Positions 18,407 to 24,510 of a stretch of 32,169 bases of DNA are shown here, in pieces. Numbering within the stretch: the first letter of the stretch is position 1; the number at the start of each line of letters is the position of its first letter. The translations under genes and the position numbers were made by a program. The stretch is from the NCBI GenBank assembly GCA_025355325.1, contig JANXZX010000110.1, forward strand, positions 1 to 32,169, in the 5' to 3' direction. The notes under the pieces were generated by a model that worked only from the letters and a program-made list of their open reading frames with translations, made no database searches and was not told the DNA's origin. The DNA comes from Geobacteraceae bacterium (GTDB taxonomy: Bacteria; Desulfobacterota; Desulfuromonadia; Geobacterales; Pseudopelobacteraceae).

Positions 18407-18422
18407 TGCATTTTTCATGCCG
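18407..18422 (-). promoter_or_regulatory. Candidate sigma-54 promoter for flhA and the flagellar operon
   Basis: The minus strand reads CGGCATGAAAAATGCA. The GG and GC dinucleotides are exactly 10 bases apart, and the sequence agrees with TGGCACG-N4-TTGCA at 9 of 12 positions. The expected start site is near 18395, giving a leader of about 40 bases. RpoN control of early flagellar genes is common in Geobacter relatives; use of this site is inference. Confidence 0.5.
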
Positions 18423-18521
18423 CCAGGGTCCATTGTCCCTGCATCTCTACCTGCAGAGCAGAAACCCTCTTATATCAGAACCTTTGCAACTGCACACAGT
18501 CAAATACCACAACTATCAAGG

Positions 18522-18542
18522 CGCGTCAAACCATTGAACGCG
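18522..18542. promoter_or_regulatory. Inverted repeat resembling a FleQ-type activator box
   Basis: CGCGTCAA and TTGAACGCG face each other across four bases. The inner GTCAA-ACCA-TTGAA matches the Pseudomonas FleQ consensus GTCAA-N4-TTGAC except for the last base. It lies about 100-130 bases upstream of the candidate sigma-54 promoter of flhA, the usual distance for an enhancer-binding activator. It could instead serve the divergent ihfA-like gene. Confidence 0.4.
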
Positions 18543-18589
18543 TCGGATTGTTGACACCCCGTCGTCTTATCTGGTTCGGATAGTCCGAC

Positions 18590-18618
18590 TTGCACAACTA
18601 GCGGTTTTCGTGTATTGT
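18590..18618 (+). promoter_or_regulatory. Possible sigma-70 promoter of the ihfA-like gene
   Basis: TTGCAC, 17 bases, TATTGT. Transcription would start near 18625 with a leader of about 20 bases that includes the GGAGG ribosome site. The hexamers match only moderately. A short palindrome TCGGA-TAG-TCCGA (18576-18588) abuts it upstream. Confidence 0.35.
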
Positions 18619-18644
18619 TTTGAAAATTTCAGCGGAGGCGCCCA

Positions 18645-18923
18645 ATGACAAAGGCAGATATTGTTGAGAAAGTTTCCGACACATGTGGTTATTCAAAAAA
18701 AGACTCGTCTGAACTCGTTGAGTGCGTGATATCTTTGATCAAGAAATGCCTTGAATCAAATGAAGACCTGAAGATTTCAGGTTTTGGAAAATTTGAAGTC
18801 CAGCAGAAAAAAGCCAGGCGCGGCAGAAACCCGCAGACAGGGGAACCACTGGAGATATCAGCTCGTAGAATACTCACCTTCAAACCGAGCCAACTGCTGA
18901 AAGCAGCACTTAATGACGCCTGA
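18645..18923 (+). CDS. ihfA: IHF alpha-like / HU-family nucleoid DNA-binding protein
   Basis: 92 residues, the HU/IHF size. MTKADIVEKVSDTCGYSKKDSSELVE starts the helical dimerisation part, ISGFGKFEVQQKKARRGRNPQTGEPLEI is the beta arm with the DNA-kinking Pro, and the end ARRILTFKPSQLLKAAL resembles IHF-alpha (ARRVVTFRPGQKLK) more than HU. It bends DNA and can assist sigma-54 promoters, which fits its divergence from the flagellar operon. It could be a further HU/IHF paralogue rather than the sole IHF-alpha. GGAGG precedes the start. Confidence 0.8.
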   Translation: MTKADIVEKVSDTCGYSKKDSSELVECVISLIKKCLESNEDLKISGFGKFEVQQKKARRGRNPQTGEPLEISARRILTFKPSQLLKAALNDA

Positions 18924-18947
18924 CCGGAAGACGTATCATACCGCAAC

Positions 18948-18970
18948 CCCTCGCTTGTTTCTCTGAGGGG
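18948..18970. terminator. Hairpin between convergent ihfA-like and msrA genes
   Basis: CCCCTC (18948-18953) pairs with GAGGGG (18965-18970) around an 11-base loop. There is no clear T tract, so this is a weak terminator candidate, supported mainly by its position. Confidence 0.4.
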
Positions 18971-18992
18971 ATCTATAGCTGCACTGTCGGAG

Positions 18993-19598
18993 TCAATGAC
19001 CGGCAGCATCTCCCCAAAGTTCTTTCAACCGCTTATCCCGACCACATCCGTTCCGGTAAAATTTGTACCGGAGCGGATTTTTTTTATAGTAGTGCTGGTG
19101 ATATTCTTCGGCTGGATAAAACTCTGTGGCTGCGATGATTTCTGTCATGACCTGCTCCCGGAACGGCTTGTTCTTTTCCAGAGCGGCTTTTGACTGCAAC
19201 GCTGCTTTATGTTGTTCTTCTCCCTTATAGAAAATCGCAGAGCGATACTGATGGCCGGCGTCACAAAATTGCCGGTTCGCTACAGTCGGATCGATATTTT
19301 GCCAGAACACCTTTAAGAGAGACGAATAGGACACCTTGGACGAGTCATACACGACCTGTACCGCTTCAGCATGACCGGTCCCACCGGCAGAAACTTCCTC
19401 ATAGGTCGGATTCTTTGTATGCCCTCCGGTATAACCGGATGTGACTGAGACAACTCCCGGAAGTTTGTCAAACGGCGCTTCCATGCACCAGAAACAACCA
19501 CCCGCAAACACTGCTTTTTCAAAACCGGCAGCATTTACAGGTCCCGTCAAAATCAAGGCGACCCAAACCCCTAATAGCACAGACACAATTCTATTCAT
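18993..19598 (-). CDS. msrA: Exported peptide-methionine (S)-S-oxide reductase MsrA
   Basis: 201 residues. The signal peptide (about 1-23, ending PVNA) places it in the periplasm. The active-site motif GGCFWCME has the nucleophilic Cys35. SGYTGGHTKNPTYEEVSAGGTGHAEAVQV and QYRSAIFY are family landmarks. Further Cys residues (in FCDAGHQ and NGCGRDK) could act in recycling. It reduces the S epimer of methionine sulfoxide. The gene starts 11 bases after msrB, with a GAGGTGG ribosome site that abuts the msrB stop, so the two are cotranscribed. Confidence 0.96.
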   Translation of the reverse strand: MNRIVSVLLGVWVALILTGPVNAAGFEKAVFAGGCFWCMEAPFDKLPGVVSVTSGYTGGHTKNPTYEEVSAGGTGHAEAVQVVYDSSKVSYSSLLKVFWQNIDPTVANRQFCDAGHQYRSAIFYKGEEQHKAALQSKAALEKNKPFREQVMTEIIAATEFYPAEEYHQHYYKKNPLRYKFYRNGCGRDKRLKELWGDAAGH

Positions 19599-19609
19599 GA
19601 TACCACCTC

Positions 19610-20164
19610 TTACCTGCCTGCAACAAAGTCCAACGCCGCCGAATTCATGCAGTAACGCAGGCCGGTCGGTTTCGGACCGTCATCAAATACATGGCCGAGA
19701 TGTCCGCCGCAGCGGCGGCACAGCACTTCCGTCCGCCGCGAGAACAGACTGTTATCAGCTTCCGTTGCGATGTTCTCGGGGGCAATTGGCGCGAAAAAAC
19801 TCGGCCACCCGGTGCCGGAATCATACTTATCTTCCGAACGGAACAGATCCAGACCGCACCCGGCACAACGATAGACGCCATGTTCATGAGTACTGGCATA
19901 TTTGCCGGTACCGGCCTGTTCGGTCCCCTTTTTTCGTAAAATATCATACTGCTCAGGCGTCAGTTGTTTCTTCCACTCGGCATCTGTTTTTATGACTTTC
20001 TCACTCATGACAAACCCCTTTTTTTCGTATGAATACGTCTTTATCAGTCCTGCTTTATCGACACGCACTCCGACTTCCCGTTTGTCGGCACAACCCGGAG
20101 CCGTACCGAGCATGAGCAGAACTGCCGTAATCAAGACCGTACAAAATCCCTGTTTTTTCATCAT
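19610..20164 (-). CDS. msrB: Exported peptide-methionine (R)-S-oxide reductase MsrB
   Basis: 184 residues. A signal peptide (about 1-24) precedes a linker and then the MsrB domain (about 55-184). Zn ligands are C100/C103 (CAGC) and C149/C152 (CRRC); GTGWPSF is at 118-124; the catalytic Cys172 lies in RYCMNSAAL. The Cys at 25 (TAPGCAD) could be lipidated, but the lipobox is poor. It reduces the R epimer and complements MsrA, so the pair would repair oxidised periplasmic proteins, plausibly including the cytochromes encoded next door. Confidence 0.95.
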   Translation of the reverse strand: MMKKQGFCTVLITAVLLMLGTAPGCADKREVGVRVDKAGLIKTYSYEKKGFVMSEKVIKTDAEWKKQLTPEQYDILRKKGTEQAGTGKYASTHEHGVYRCAGCGLDLFRSEDKYDSGTGWPSFFAPIAPENIATEADNSLFSRRTEVLCRRCGGHLGHVFDDGPKPTGLRYCMNSAALDFVAGR

Positions 20165-20244
20165 CGCCTCCTGTACGAAACCTGCTGCTTTTTATATGGC
20201 CATTATACCACTTACGGCAGGTATTTTTGTACAGGTAATCCTTG

Positions 20245-20287
20245 AACACAAAAGGCCGCACCCGGAGAAGGTGCGGCCTTTTGTGTT
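20245..20287. terminator. Strong hairpin terminator after the CbcL-like gene
   Basis: A perfect 18-base inverted repeat (AACACAAAAGGCCGCACC and its complement) surrounds a 7-base loop. On the minus strand the second arm contains TTTTGTGTT. It lies 20 bases past the cytochrome stop and shields the msrBA unit downstream. Confidence 0.85.
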
Positions 20288-20307
20288 ACCGTGTTGCTTG
20301 CGCTGGG

Positions 20308-22164
20308 TTAGTGCCCGCCACCGCTCATGAAGGCCAGGATCATCAACAGCAGGAGTCCAATGCCGGTGCAGAGAGCGAGGAATCCAAAACCCTTGACCAG
20401 GAAGTCATACACAACACCACTGGTTCGCTTGCAGGCAAACTGTTCGGTGATGCCATCTTCCTCATAGCGCTTCCATTGATCACCACGTTCTTCCAACATT
20501 TCTTCTTTGCCGATCTGGCCGTTGAAGATAACGAAGTCCATCGGGAACTTCTCAGGGCGCCCGTGGGTGTTGAAGAAGTGTACCGAGAAGATGAAGCCTG
20601 TAGCCAGCAACGCTTCGTCAGAATGGACAATTGTAGCGACGTTGAACGCCCATCCCGGCAGGAACATACCGAAGAATTCGGGGAACCACAGCATCAGACC
20701 TGAGCCGCCGATGGCAAACATACCCCAGAAGACCGCTACAAAGTCAAATTTCTCCCAGTACGTCCACCGCTCGAATGTCGGCTTCGGTCCCTTGAAGAAG
20801 AACCATCTGACCATGAAATACACATCCTTGATATCACGGAGATTGAAACAGAGTGAGTCCGGCCCGAACAGACGCTGGAGCGGGTTACCCTTGATATCTT
20901 TCCTGATGAAGAGGAAGTTGACGCTCATCACAAGTGCCATGCCAAAATAGACAAATGTGATTGCAGCACCGACGCGATGCAGGAACCCGGCATTTGCTGA
21001 ACCGCCATACAGGTTCATAAGCGATACTGCCCATGGTTGGGTGCAGAACTTAAGCGGCAGTCCGGTCAATGACAGGAGCAGGAAGCTGGTAATAACCAGA
21101 ATATGCATGAAGATGTGGACGCGGTTAAAACGACGATACTGCTTGTGTGCATCGGCAATCACATGGTGATGCGTTCCTGCTGCAAGCATATCGGCCTTTT
21201 CCCGGTTCTCCACAAAGCCGCGGAACATCCAGAGAAGGGTATGCATCCAGAAAACCGCAAATGTAGATAGCAGCAGTCCGGTCATGGCTACAAAGGTATA
21301 GAACAGGATTGGATATTCATGCCTGTTGGTCATTTCGCCGTGGGCATAAAATTTGGCAAAAAGCGGTGTTGCCTTAGGATGGCACGGGGCGCATTGCTTG
21401 ACCATATTAGCGGGATTGACGGAGGATTTTGGATCAGATTTCGGCAATACCGAGTGAGCTGTATGGCAATCAGCGCAACCGGCAACTTTATCGGGGAAAC
21501 CGAGGCGGTAATTTTTGCCGTGGTAACTTTCCATGTATGATTTGACCGCAACAGTGGTGACCTTGTTCCTGGTCATCATCTTCTCGTCGCTGTGGCATTT
21601 CATACAAACTCTCGTATGAAATTCACGACCTTTGTGGTCTGTTCCGCCAGTCAGCTTATCAATGGCGTGGAGATTATGACAATCGTGGCAGGCTGCTGAA
21701 TCCATGTTGCCGGTGGCAACTGCTTTACCGTGAACCGACTTCTGGTAAACCGCTTCCTTGTCATGACACTGGACGCACTTTGCAACGGCAATGCGCTTGT
21801 CGTTTTTCCAGTAATTATGAGTATGGATGTCAGTGTGGCATTGAGCACACGTCACGCCTTTTTCAGCATGTACGCTGGCATAATGCTCTGAATTCTGCTT
21901 TTTGTGGCACCGCTCGCACTGTACCTTCTGGACTTTGATCTCTTTTCTCATGTGCTTGGCAAGATCGGTAATGTCCACGTGGCAGCTGGTACAGGCATTC
22001 TTGCCATGAACAGAAGCGGCAAAGTCATGAATAGACATCTTGTTGCTGTGGCAACCCAGGCAGGTGGCCGGATCAATTGCCATTCCCTGTTCGGCGTGTG
22101 CAGGGAGAGCGCACACAACAGCAAGGAACATCAGGGTAATACATCTGAATAAAATCGACAACAT
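20308..22164 (-). CDS. cbcL: CbcL-like inner-membrane cytochrome: nine-heme c domain fused to a cytochrome b domain
   Basis: 618 residues. Signal peptide 1-24, then nine CxxCH heme c motifs starting at residues 35, 58, 83, 106, 130, 159, 187, 230 and 258. From about 282 a di-heme cytochrome b561/HydC-FdnI-like part follows with about five to six membrane helices; candidate heme b His residues lie in VHIFMH, FLHRVGA, VHSDEALL and VHFFNTH. This is the architecture of Geobacter CbcL, which moves electrons from menaquinol to periplasmic cytochromes during respiration at low redox potential. GGAGG precedes the start. The neighbouring triheme and dodecaheme cytochromes are natural electron acceptors. 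Orthology to CbcL, rather than to another Cbc paralogue, is likely but not proven. Confidence 0.88.
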   Translation of the reverse strand: MLSILFRCITLMFLAVVCALPAHAEQGMAIDPATCLGCHSNKMSIHDFAASVHGKNACTSCHVDITDLAKHMRKEIKVQKVQCERCHKKQNSEHYASVHAEKGVTCAQCHTDIHTHNYWKNDKRIAVAKCVQCHDKEAVYQKSVHGKAVATGNMDSAACHDCHNLHAIDKLTGGTDHKGREFHTRVCMKCHSDEKMMTRNKVTTVAVKSYMESYHGKNYRLGFPDKVAGCADCHTAHSVLPKSDPKSSVNPANMVKQCAPCHPKATPLFAKFYAHGEMTNRHEYPILFYTFVAMTGLLLSTFAVFWMHTLLWMFRGFVENREKADMLAAGTHHHVIADAHKQYRRFNRVHIFMHILVITSFLLLSLTGLPLKFCTQPWAVSLMNLYGGSANAGFLHRVGAAITFVYFGMALVMSVNFLFIRKDIKGNPLQRLFGPDSLCFNLRDIKDVYFMVRWFFFKGPKPTFERWTYWEKFDFVAVFWGMFAIGGSGLMLWFPEFFGMFLPGWAFNVATIVHSDEALLATGFIFSVHFFNTHGRPEKFPMDFVIFNGQIGKEEMLEERGDQWKRYEEDGITEQFACKRTSGVVYDFLVKGFGFLALCTGIGLLLLMILAFMSGGGH

Positions 22165-22199
22165 TGACTCAATCCTCCAAGTAGTAAAAATTTTAATCC

Positions 22200-22227
22200 T
22201 TTATACACAAACAATAACTGGTATGAA
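22200..22227 (-). promoter_or_regulatory. Candidate sigma-70 promoter of the CbcL-like gene
   Basis: On the minus strand: TTCATA, 16 bases, TATAAA. The start site would be near 22193, about 29 bases ahead of the ATG. The 11-bp palindrome ATTGACTCAAT (22163-22173) lies in the resulting leader and overlaps the first bases of the start codon. Confidence 0.45.
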
Positions 22228-22248
22228 ATGATATCAATCAGAAACTCT

Positions 22249-22581
22249 TCAACAGTTCCACTTCGCAAACAGCAACGAAGTCGGTGGAGCCCGGCTCTGC
22301 GGGGGGTCTGATACAGGAACCGCAACCGGAAAATGAAAACGATCAGAGTTGCAAACCCACGGACGAAAGGCAGAAGACAACAAAACTACCGTCGTAAAGC
22401 AGGGCAGCACATCATGTTTTACGAGATCAAGACAAAATGCCGTCGGGAGAAAATTTAACGATTCTTCGTCATTGCCGGAGAGCTCAATAGTATGATGGTG
22501 CTGCGCAATGCCCACCTGCAGGAGCATGAATAACACCGGCATCGCAAGTAACAGTCTGCATTCTGTCAAGAATCTCTGCAT
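22249..22581 (-). CDS. Small exported protein of unknown function, His/Cys-containing
   Basis: 110 residues; not securely recognised. A hydrophobic N-terminal segment (LLLAMPVLFMLLQVGIAQ, about 11-28) looks like a signal peptide or anchor and is followed at once by HHH. Three or four Cys and a Pro-rich tail (DPPQSRAPPTSLLFA) follow. The tail recalls small exported proteins with an RAPP ending that I remember beside metal-efflux genes; this is a weak memory, not evidence. GAAGGG lies 8 bases before the start. It sits 84 bases upstream of the CbcL-like gene on the same strand but may have its own promoter. It could be a spurious frame; the signal-like N-terminus and ribosome site argue for a real gene. 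Confidence 0.5.
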   Translation of the reverse strand: MQRFLTECRLLLAMPVLFMLLQVGIAQHHHTIELSGNDEESLNFLPTAFCLDLVKHDVLPCFTTVVLLSSAFRPWVCNSDRFHFPVAVPVSDPPQSRAPPTSLLFAKWNC

Positions 22582-22932
22582 GGAGTTGCCCTTCAGTTAC
22601 GCATTGCAGTGGCGCACAGCAAATACAGGACGAAGAGTAGTTACTAAAATCCTAACGTGTATACACGAAGTACATGATTAATAGCAATGAAATTGAATAC
22701 CGTATGCAGTATACAGATATTATTTAGCGCTCCAGTCGGCACGGGTTTCTCAGATATAAGAATAATCATGACACCAATCGGGACGATACCCAATCTGTTC
22801 ATCAATTAATTGAATAAAGTCATTAAACTGTTTATGGATTTGAGCGTGGAGGGAGGGAATAGTCTGCTGACATGGCGTACGCCAAATGGGGCGTTGCGAA
22901 GACGGGCTGTCCCGCCTCCGCAACGCAAGAAA
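22582..22932. other. Non-coding stretch between the triheme cytochrome and the small exported protein
   Basis: About 350 AT-rich bases without a supported gene. It holds two perfect 12-bp palindromes, CGTGTATACACG (22656-22667) and TGGCGTACGCCA (22873-22884), and the stem-loop after the triheme cytochrome gene (22893-22924). The first palindrome lies about 80 bases upstream of the small exported protein gene and could be an operator. I saw no convincing sigma-70 pair here. Confidence 0.6.
22893..22924 (-). terminator. Stem-loop 8 bases after the triheme cytochrome stop
   Basis: On the minus strand GTTGCGGAGGCGGG and CCCGTCTTCGCAAC form a 14-base stem (two G-U pairs) around a 4-base loop. There is no T tract, so it may be an mRNA 3'-end stabiliser or a Rho-dependent stop rather than a classical terminator. 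Confidence 0.6.
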
Positions 22933-23199
22933 CTACTTCGTATGGCAACCTTTGCAGTTTGTTGGGCCTTTTTTCATATCGGTATGGCATTCTTTACATT
23001 TCTTATGGGAGTAATCCTTGCCAAAACCTTCGATTTTTCCACCCTGAGCATTTTCGTGGCATTTTTTGCAATCTTTCAAAGCCTCGGCATGAGCCTTGTG
23101 CTTGAAGGTAACACCTTTTTTAAATTCCATCACATCACCGGCAAATGCTGACCCGGCAAAAACTGTTACTGCAAGCAATGCAATCATCATCTTTTTCAT
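22933..23199 (-). CDS. PpcA-family periplasmic triheme cytochrome c7
   Basis: 88 residues: signal peptide (about 1-20, ending GSAFA) and a mature protein of about 68 residues with three heme motifs (CKKCH, CKECH, CKGCH) plus extra His residues (FKHKAHAEA, DYSHKKC) for bis-His ligation. GKIEGFGKDYSHKKC and MKKGPTNC match the PpcA pattern closely. PpcA-type proteins shuttle electrons from inner-membrane quinol oxidases to outer-membrane conduits. The member (PpcA to PpcE) cannot be fixed from sequence alone. The mature part is lysine-rich, as expected. It lies 72 bases after the dodecaheme gene on the same strand. Confidence 0.93.
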   Translation of the reverse strand: MKKMMIALLAVTVFAGSAFAGDVMEFKKGVTFKHKAHAEALKDCKKCHENAQGGKIEGFGKDYSHKKCKECHTDMKKGPTNCKGCHTK

Positions 23200-23228
23200 G
23201 TTTACGTCTCCCTCTTGTGTTGGATTTT

Positions 23229-23243
23229 CTGCGCAATGCGCAG
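23229..23243. other. Short perfect hairpin between dodecaheme and triheme cytochrome genes
   Basis: CTGCGC-AAT-GCGCAG: a 6-base GC-rich stem with a 3-base loop, 30 bases ahead of the triheme start. There is no T tract. It could be a processing or stability element, letting the downstream gene be expressed at a different level, or an operator. Confidence 0.5.
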
Positions 23244-23271
23244 TAATTAAGTCACTGGTTTTCTACCAAAC

Positions 23272-24297
23272 CTACATCTTGTGGCACTTGCCACACTCAT
23301 CCTGAACGGAGAAGGCATCTTTACCCTTGTTATGGCACGCGCCGCATGACTTGCCGGCTTCCATTTCAGTCATGGTGGCCTTCAGTGCACCGGCCTTATA
23401 CGGAAACACCTTGGTATGGCAATCGGCACATTTATATGTCTGAAGATGGAATTCGTGACTGAACATTGCCTCACCAGCAGAAGTTTTAAACGTAATTTTG
23501 CCCGGCTTTAGTCCCTTGTGGCATTTGTCACAATCACCGGAAGAGGCAAAAGCATCCTTCCCATTGTGGCAGGTACCGCAGGATTTTCCGTTAACCATGT
23601 CACTCATGGTTGCTTTTCCGACTACCGATTTGTAGGGGAATAATTTGGTATGGCATTCTTTACAGCTGTACGCTTGAGTATGAAATGCGTGGCTGAAAGT
23701 GGCGGGGGCTACGCCTTTCAGGTTGAAAGAGATTTCTTTCGGTTTAAGTCCTTTGTGGCAACGGTCGCACGTTCCTGAGACAGCAAAAGCCCGCTTGCCA
23801 TTGTGGCATGAACCGCAGGTACGACCTTTCTCCATTTCAGCCATTGTCACCGCTTTCCCTTTGCCGGATATAACGGAACTGTTATGACACCCTTTGCAGT
23901 CGCCACCGGTTTTGGCAATGTGTGTCGCATGGCTGAATAAAGCAGTGCCGAGACCCTTTACTGTATAGGTAACATCCTGCGGCTTACCTTTGTGACACCG
24001 GGAACAATCTTTTGCACTGGAAACACTGAAGGCCTTCATGCCGCTATGACATGCACCGCACGACTTGGTCTTTTCCATTTCAGCCATGGTATAGTGTTTC
24101 TTGTTTCTCAGGTTAAAAATTGCATCGTGGCACATTTTACAGTTATTATTATATTTTTTCAGGTGGAGTTCATGGCTGAAAACAACCGGTCCCGCATTTT
24201 TGAATTTAAAATAAATATCTTTTGTTTCGACTGCACCAGCGCAGACGACAGACAACATACATACTGAAACAGCCAACAAAAATATTCGCTTCACCAT
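23272..24297 (-). CDS. Dodecaheme c7-polymer ('nanowire') cytochrome, four triheme modules
   Basis: 341 residues with a signal peptide (about 1-22). Twelve CxxCH motifs lie in four tandem modules (about 27-104, 108-183, 188-262, 267-341). Each module follows the plan FSH-x2-H, CxxCH, TMAEME-like, C-G-x-CH, AF, CxxCHKG. This is the triheme c7 domain repeated four times, as in the G. sulfurreducens GSU1996 dodecaheme protein. Such proteins form elongated periplasmic heme chains that conduct or store electrons. Modules 3 and 4 are most alike (shared CHTKLFPYK/CHTKVFPYK), suggesting the latest duplication. GGAGG lies 10 bases before the start. The heme motifs and His residues appear complete in all modules. 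Confidence 0.93.
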   Translation of the reverse strand: MVKRIFLLAVSVCMLSVVCAGAVETKDIYFKFKNAGPVVFSHELHLKKYNNNCKMCHDAIFNLRNKKHYTMAEMEKTKSCGACHSGMKAFSVSSAKDCSRCHKGKPQDVTYTVKGLGTALFSHATHIAKTGGDCKGCHNSSVISGKGKAVTMAEMEKGRTCGSCHNGKRAFAVSGTCDRCHKGLKPKEISFNLKGVAPATFSHAFHTQAYSCKECHTKLFPYKSVVGKATMSDMVNGKSCGTCHNGKDAFASSGDCDKCHKGLKPGKITFKTSAGEAMFSHEFHLQTYKCADCHTKVFPYKAGALKATMTEMEAGKSCGACHNKGKDAFSVQDECGKCHKM

Positions 24298-24342
24298 CGG
24301 GACCGGTCCTCCATACAGATAAAAATATCACTTAAGCGCGCA

Positions 24343-24371
24343 ACTATACAGATTGAGTCAATCATCGTCAA
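24343..24371 (-). promoter_or_regulatory. Sigma-70 promoter of the dodecaheme cytochrome gene with internal palindrome
   Basis: On the minus strand: TTGACG, 17 bases, TATAGT, a good match. Transcription would start near 24336, about 40 bases ahead of the ATG. The spacer contains the 13-bp palindrome GATTGA-G-TCAATC (24351-24363), well placed for a repressor. Confidence 0.65.
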
Positions 24372-24372
24372 T

Positions 24373-24393
24373 TGCAAACTGCACAGTTTTGCA
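24373..24393. promoter_or_regulatory. Inverted repeat upstream of the dodecaheme -35 box
   Basis: AAACTG-CA-CAGTTT (24376-24389) is a perfect palindrome that extends imperfectly to TGCA on both sides. It lies a few bases upstream of the -35 element of the dodecaheme promoter and about 120 bases ahead of the divergent aminotransferase gene. An activator site is possible. Confidence 0.4.
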
Positions 24394-24510
24394 GTCATTA
24401 CCATTGTTCTTTTTGTGCCTGCCTCGCTGAATCTTGACTTTATTACCTTCATTTGCTAGCTTCACAACATATTGACTAACCACTATTTTTCAGCGTTGGA
24501 GTTACATCTC

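Noticed and set aside
22810-23151. 113-codon plus-strand frame opposite the triheme cytochrome
   Set aside because: Its C-terminal part is the antisense reading of the heme protein, and the rest crosses the stem-loop after that gene.
23272-24297. Repetitive CxxCH pattern considered as a CRISPR-like or tandem DNA repeat
   Set aside because: The periodicity is at protein level (four heme modules); the DNA repeats are diverged and in frame.
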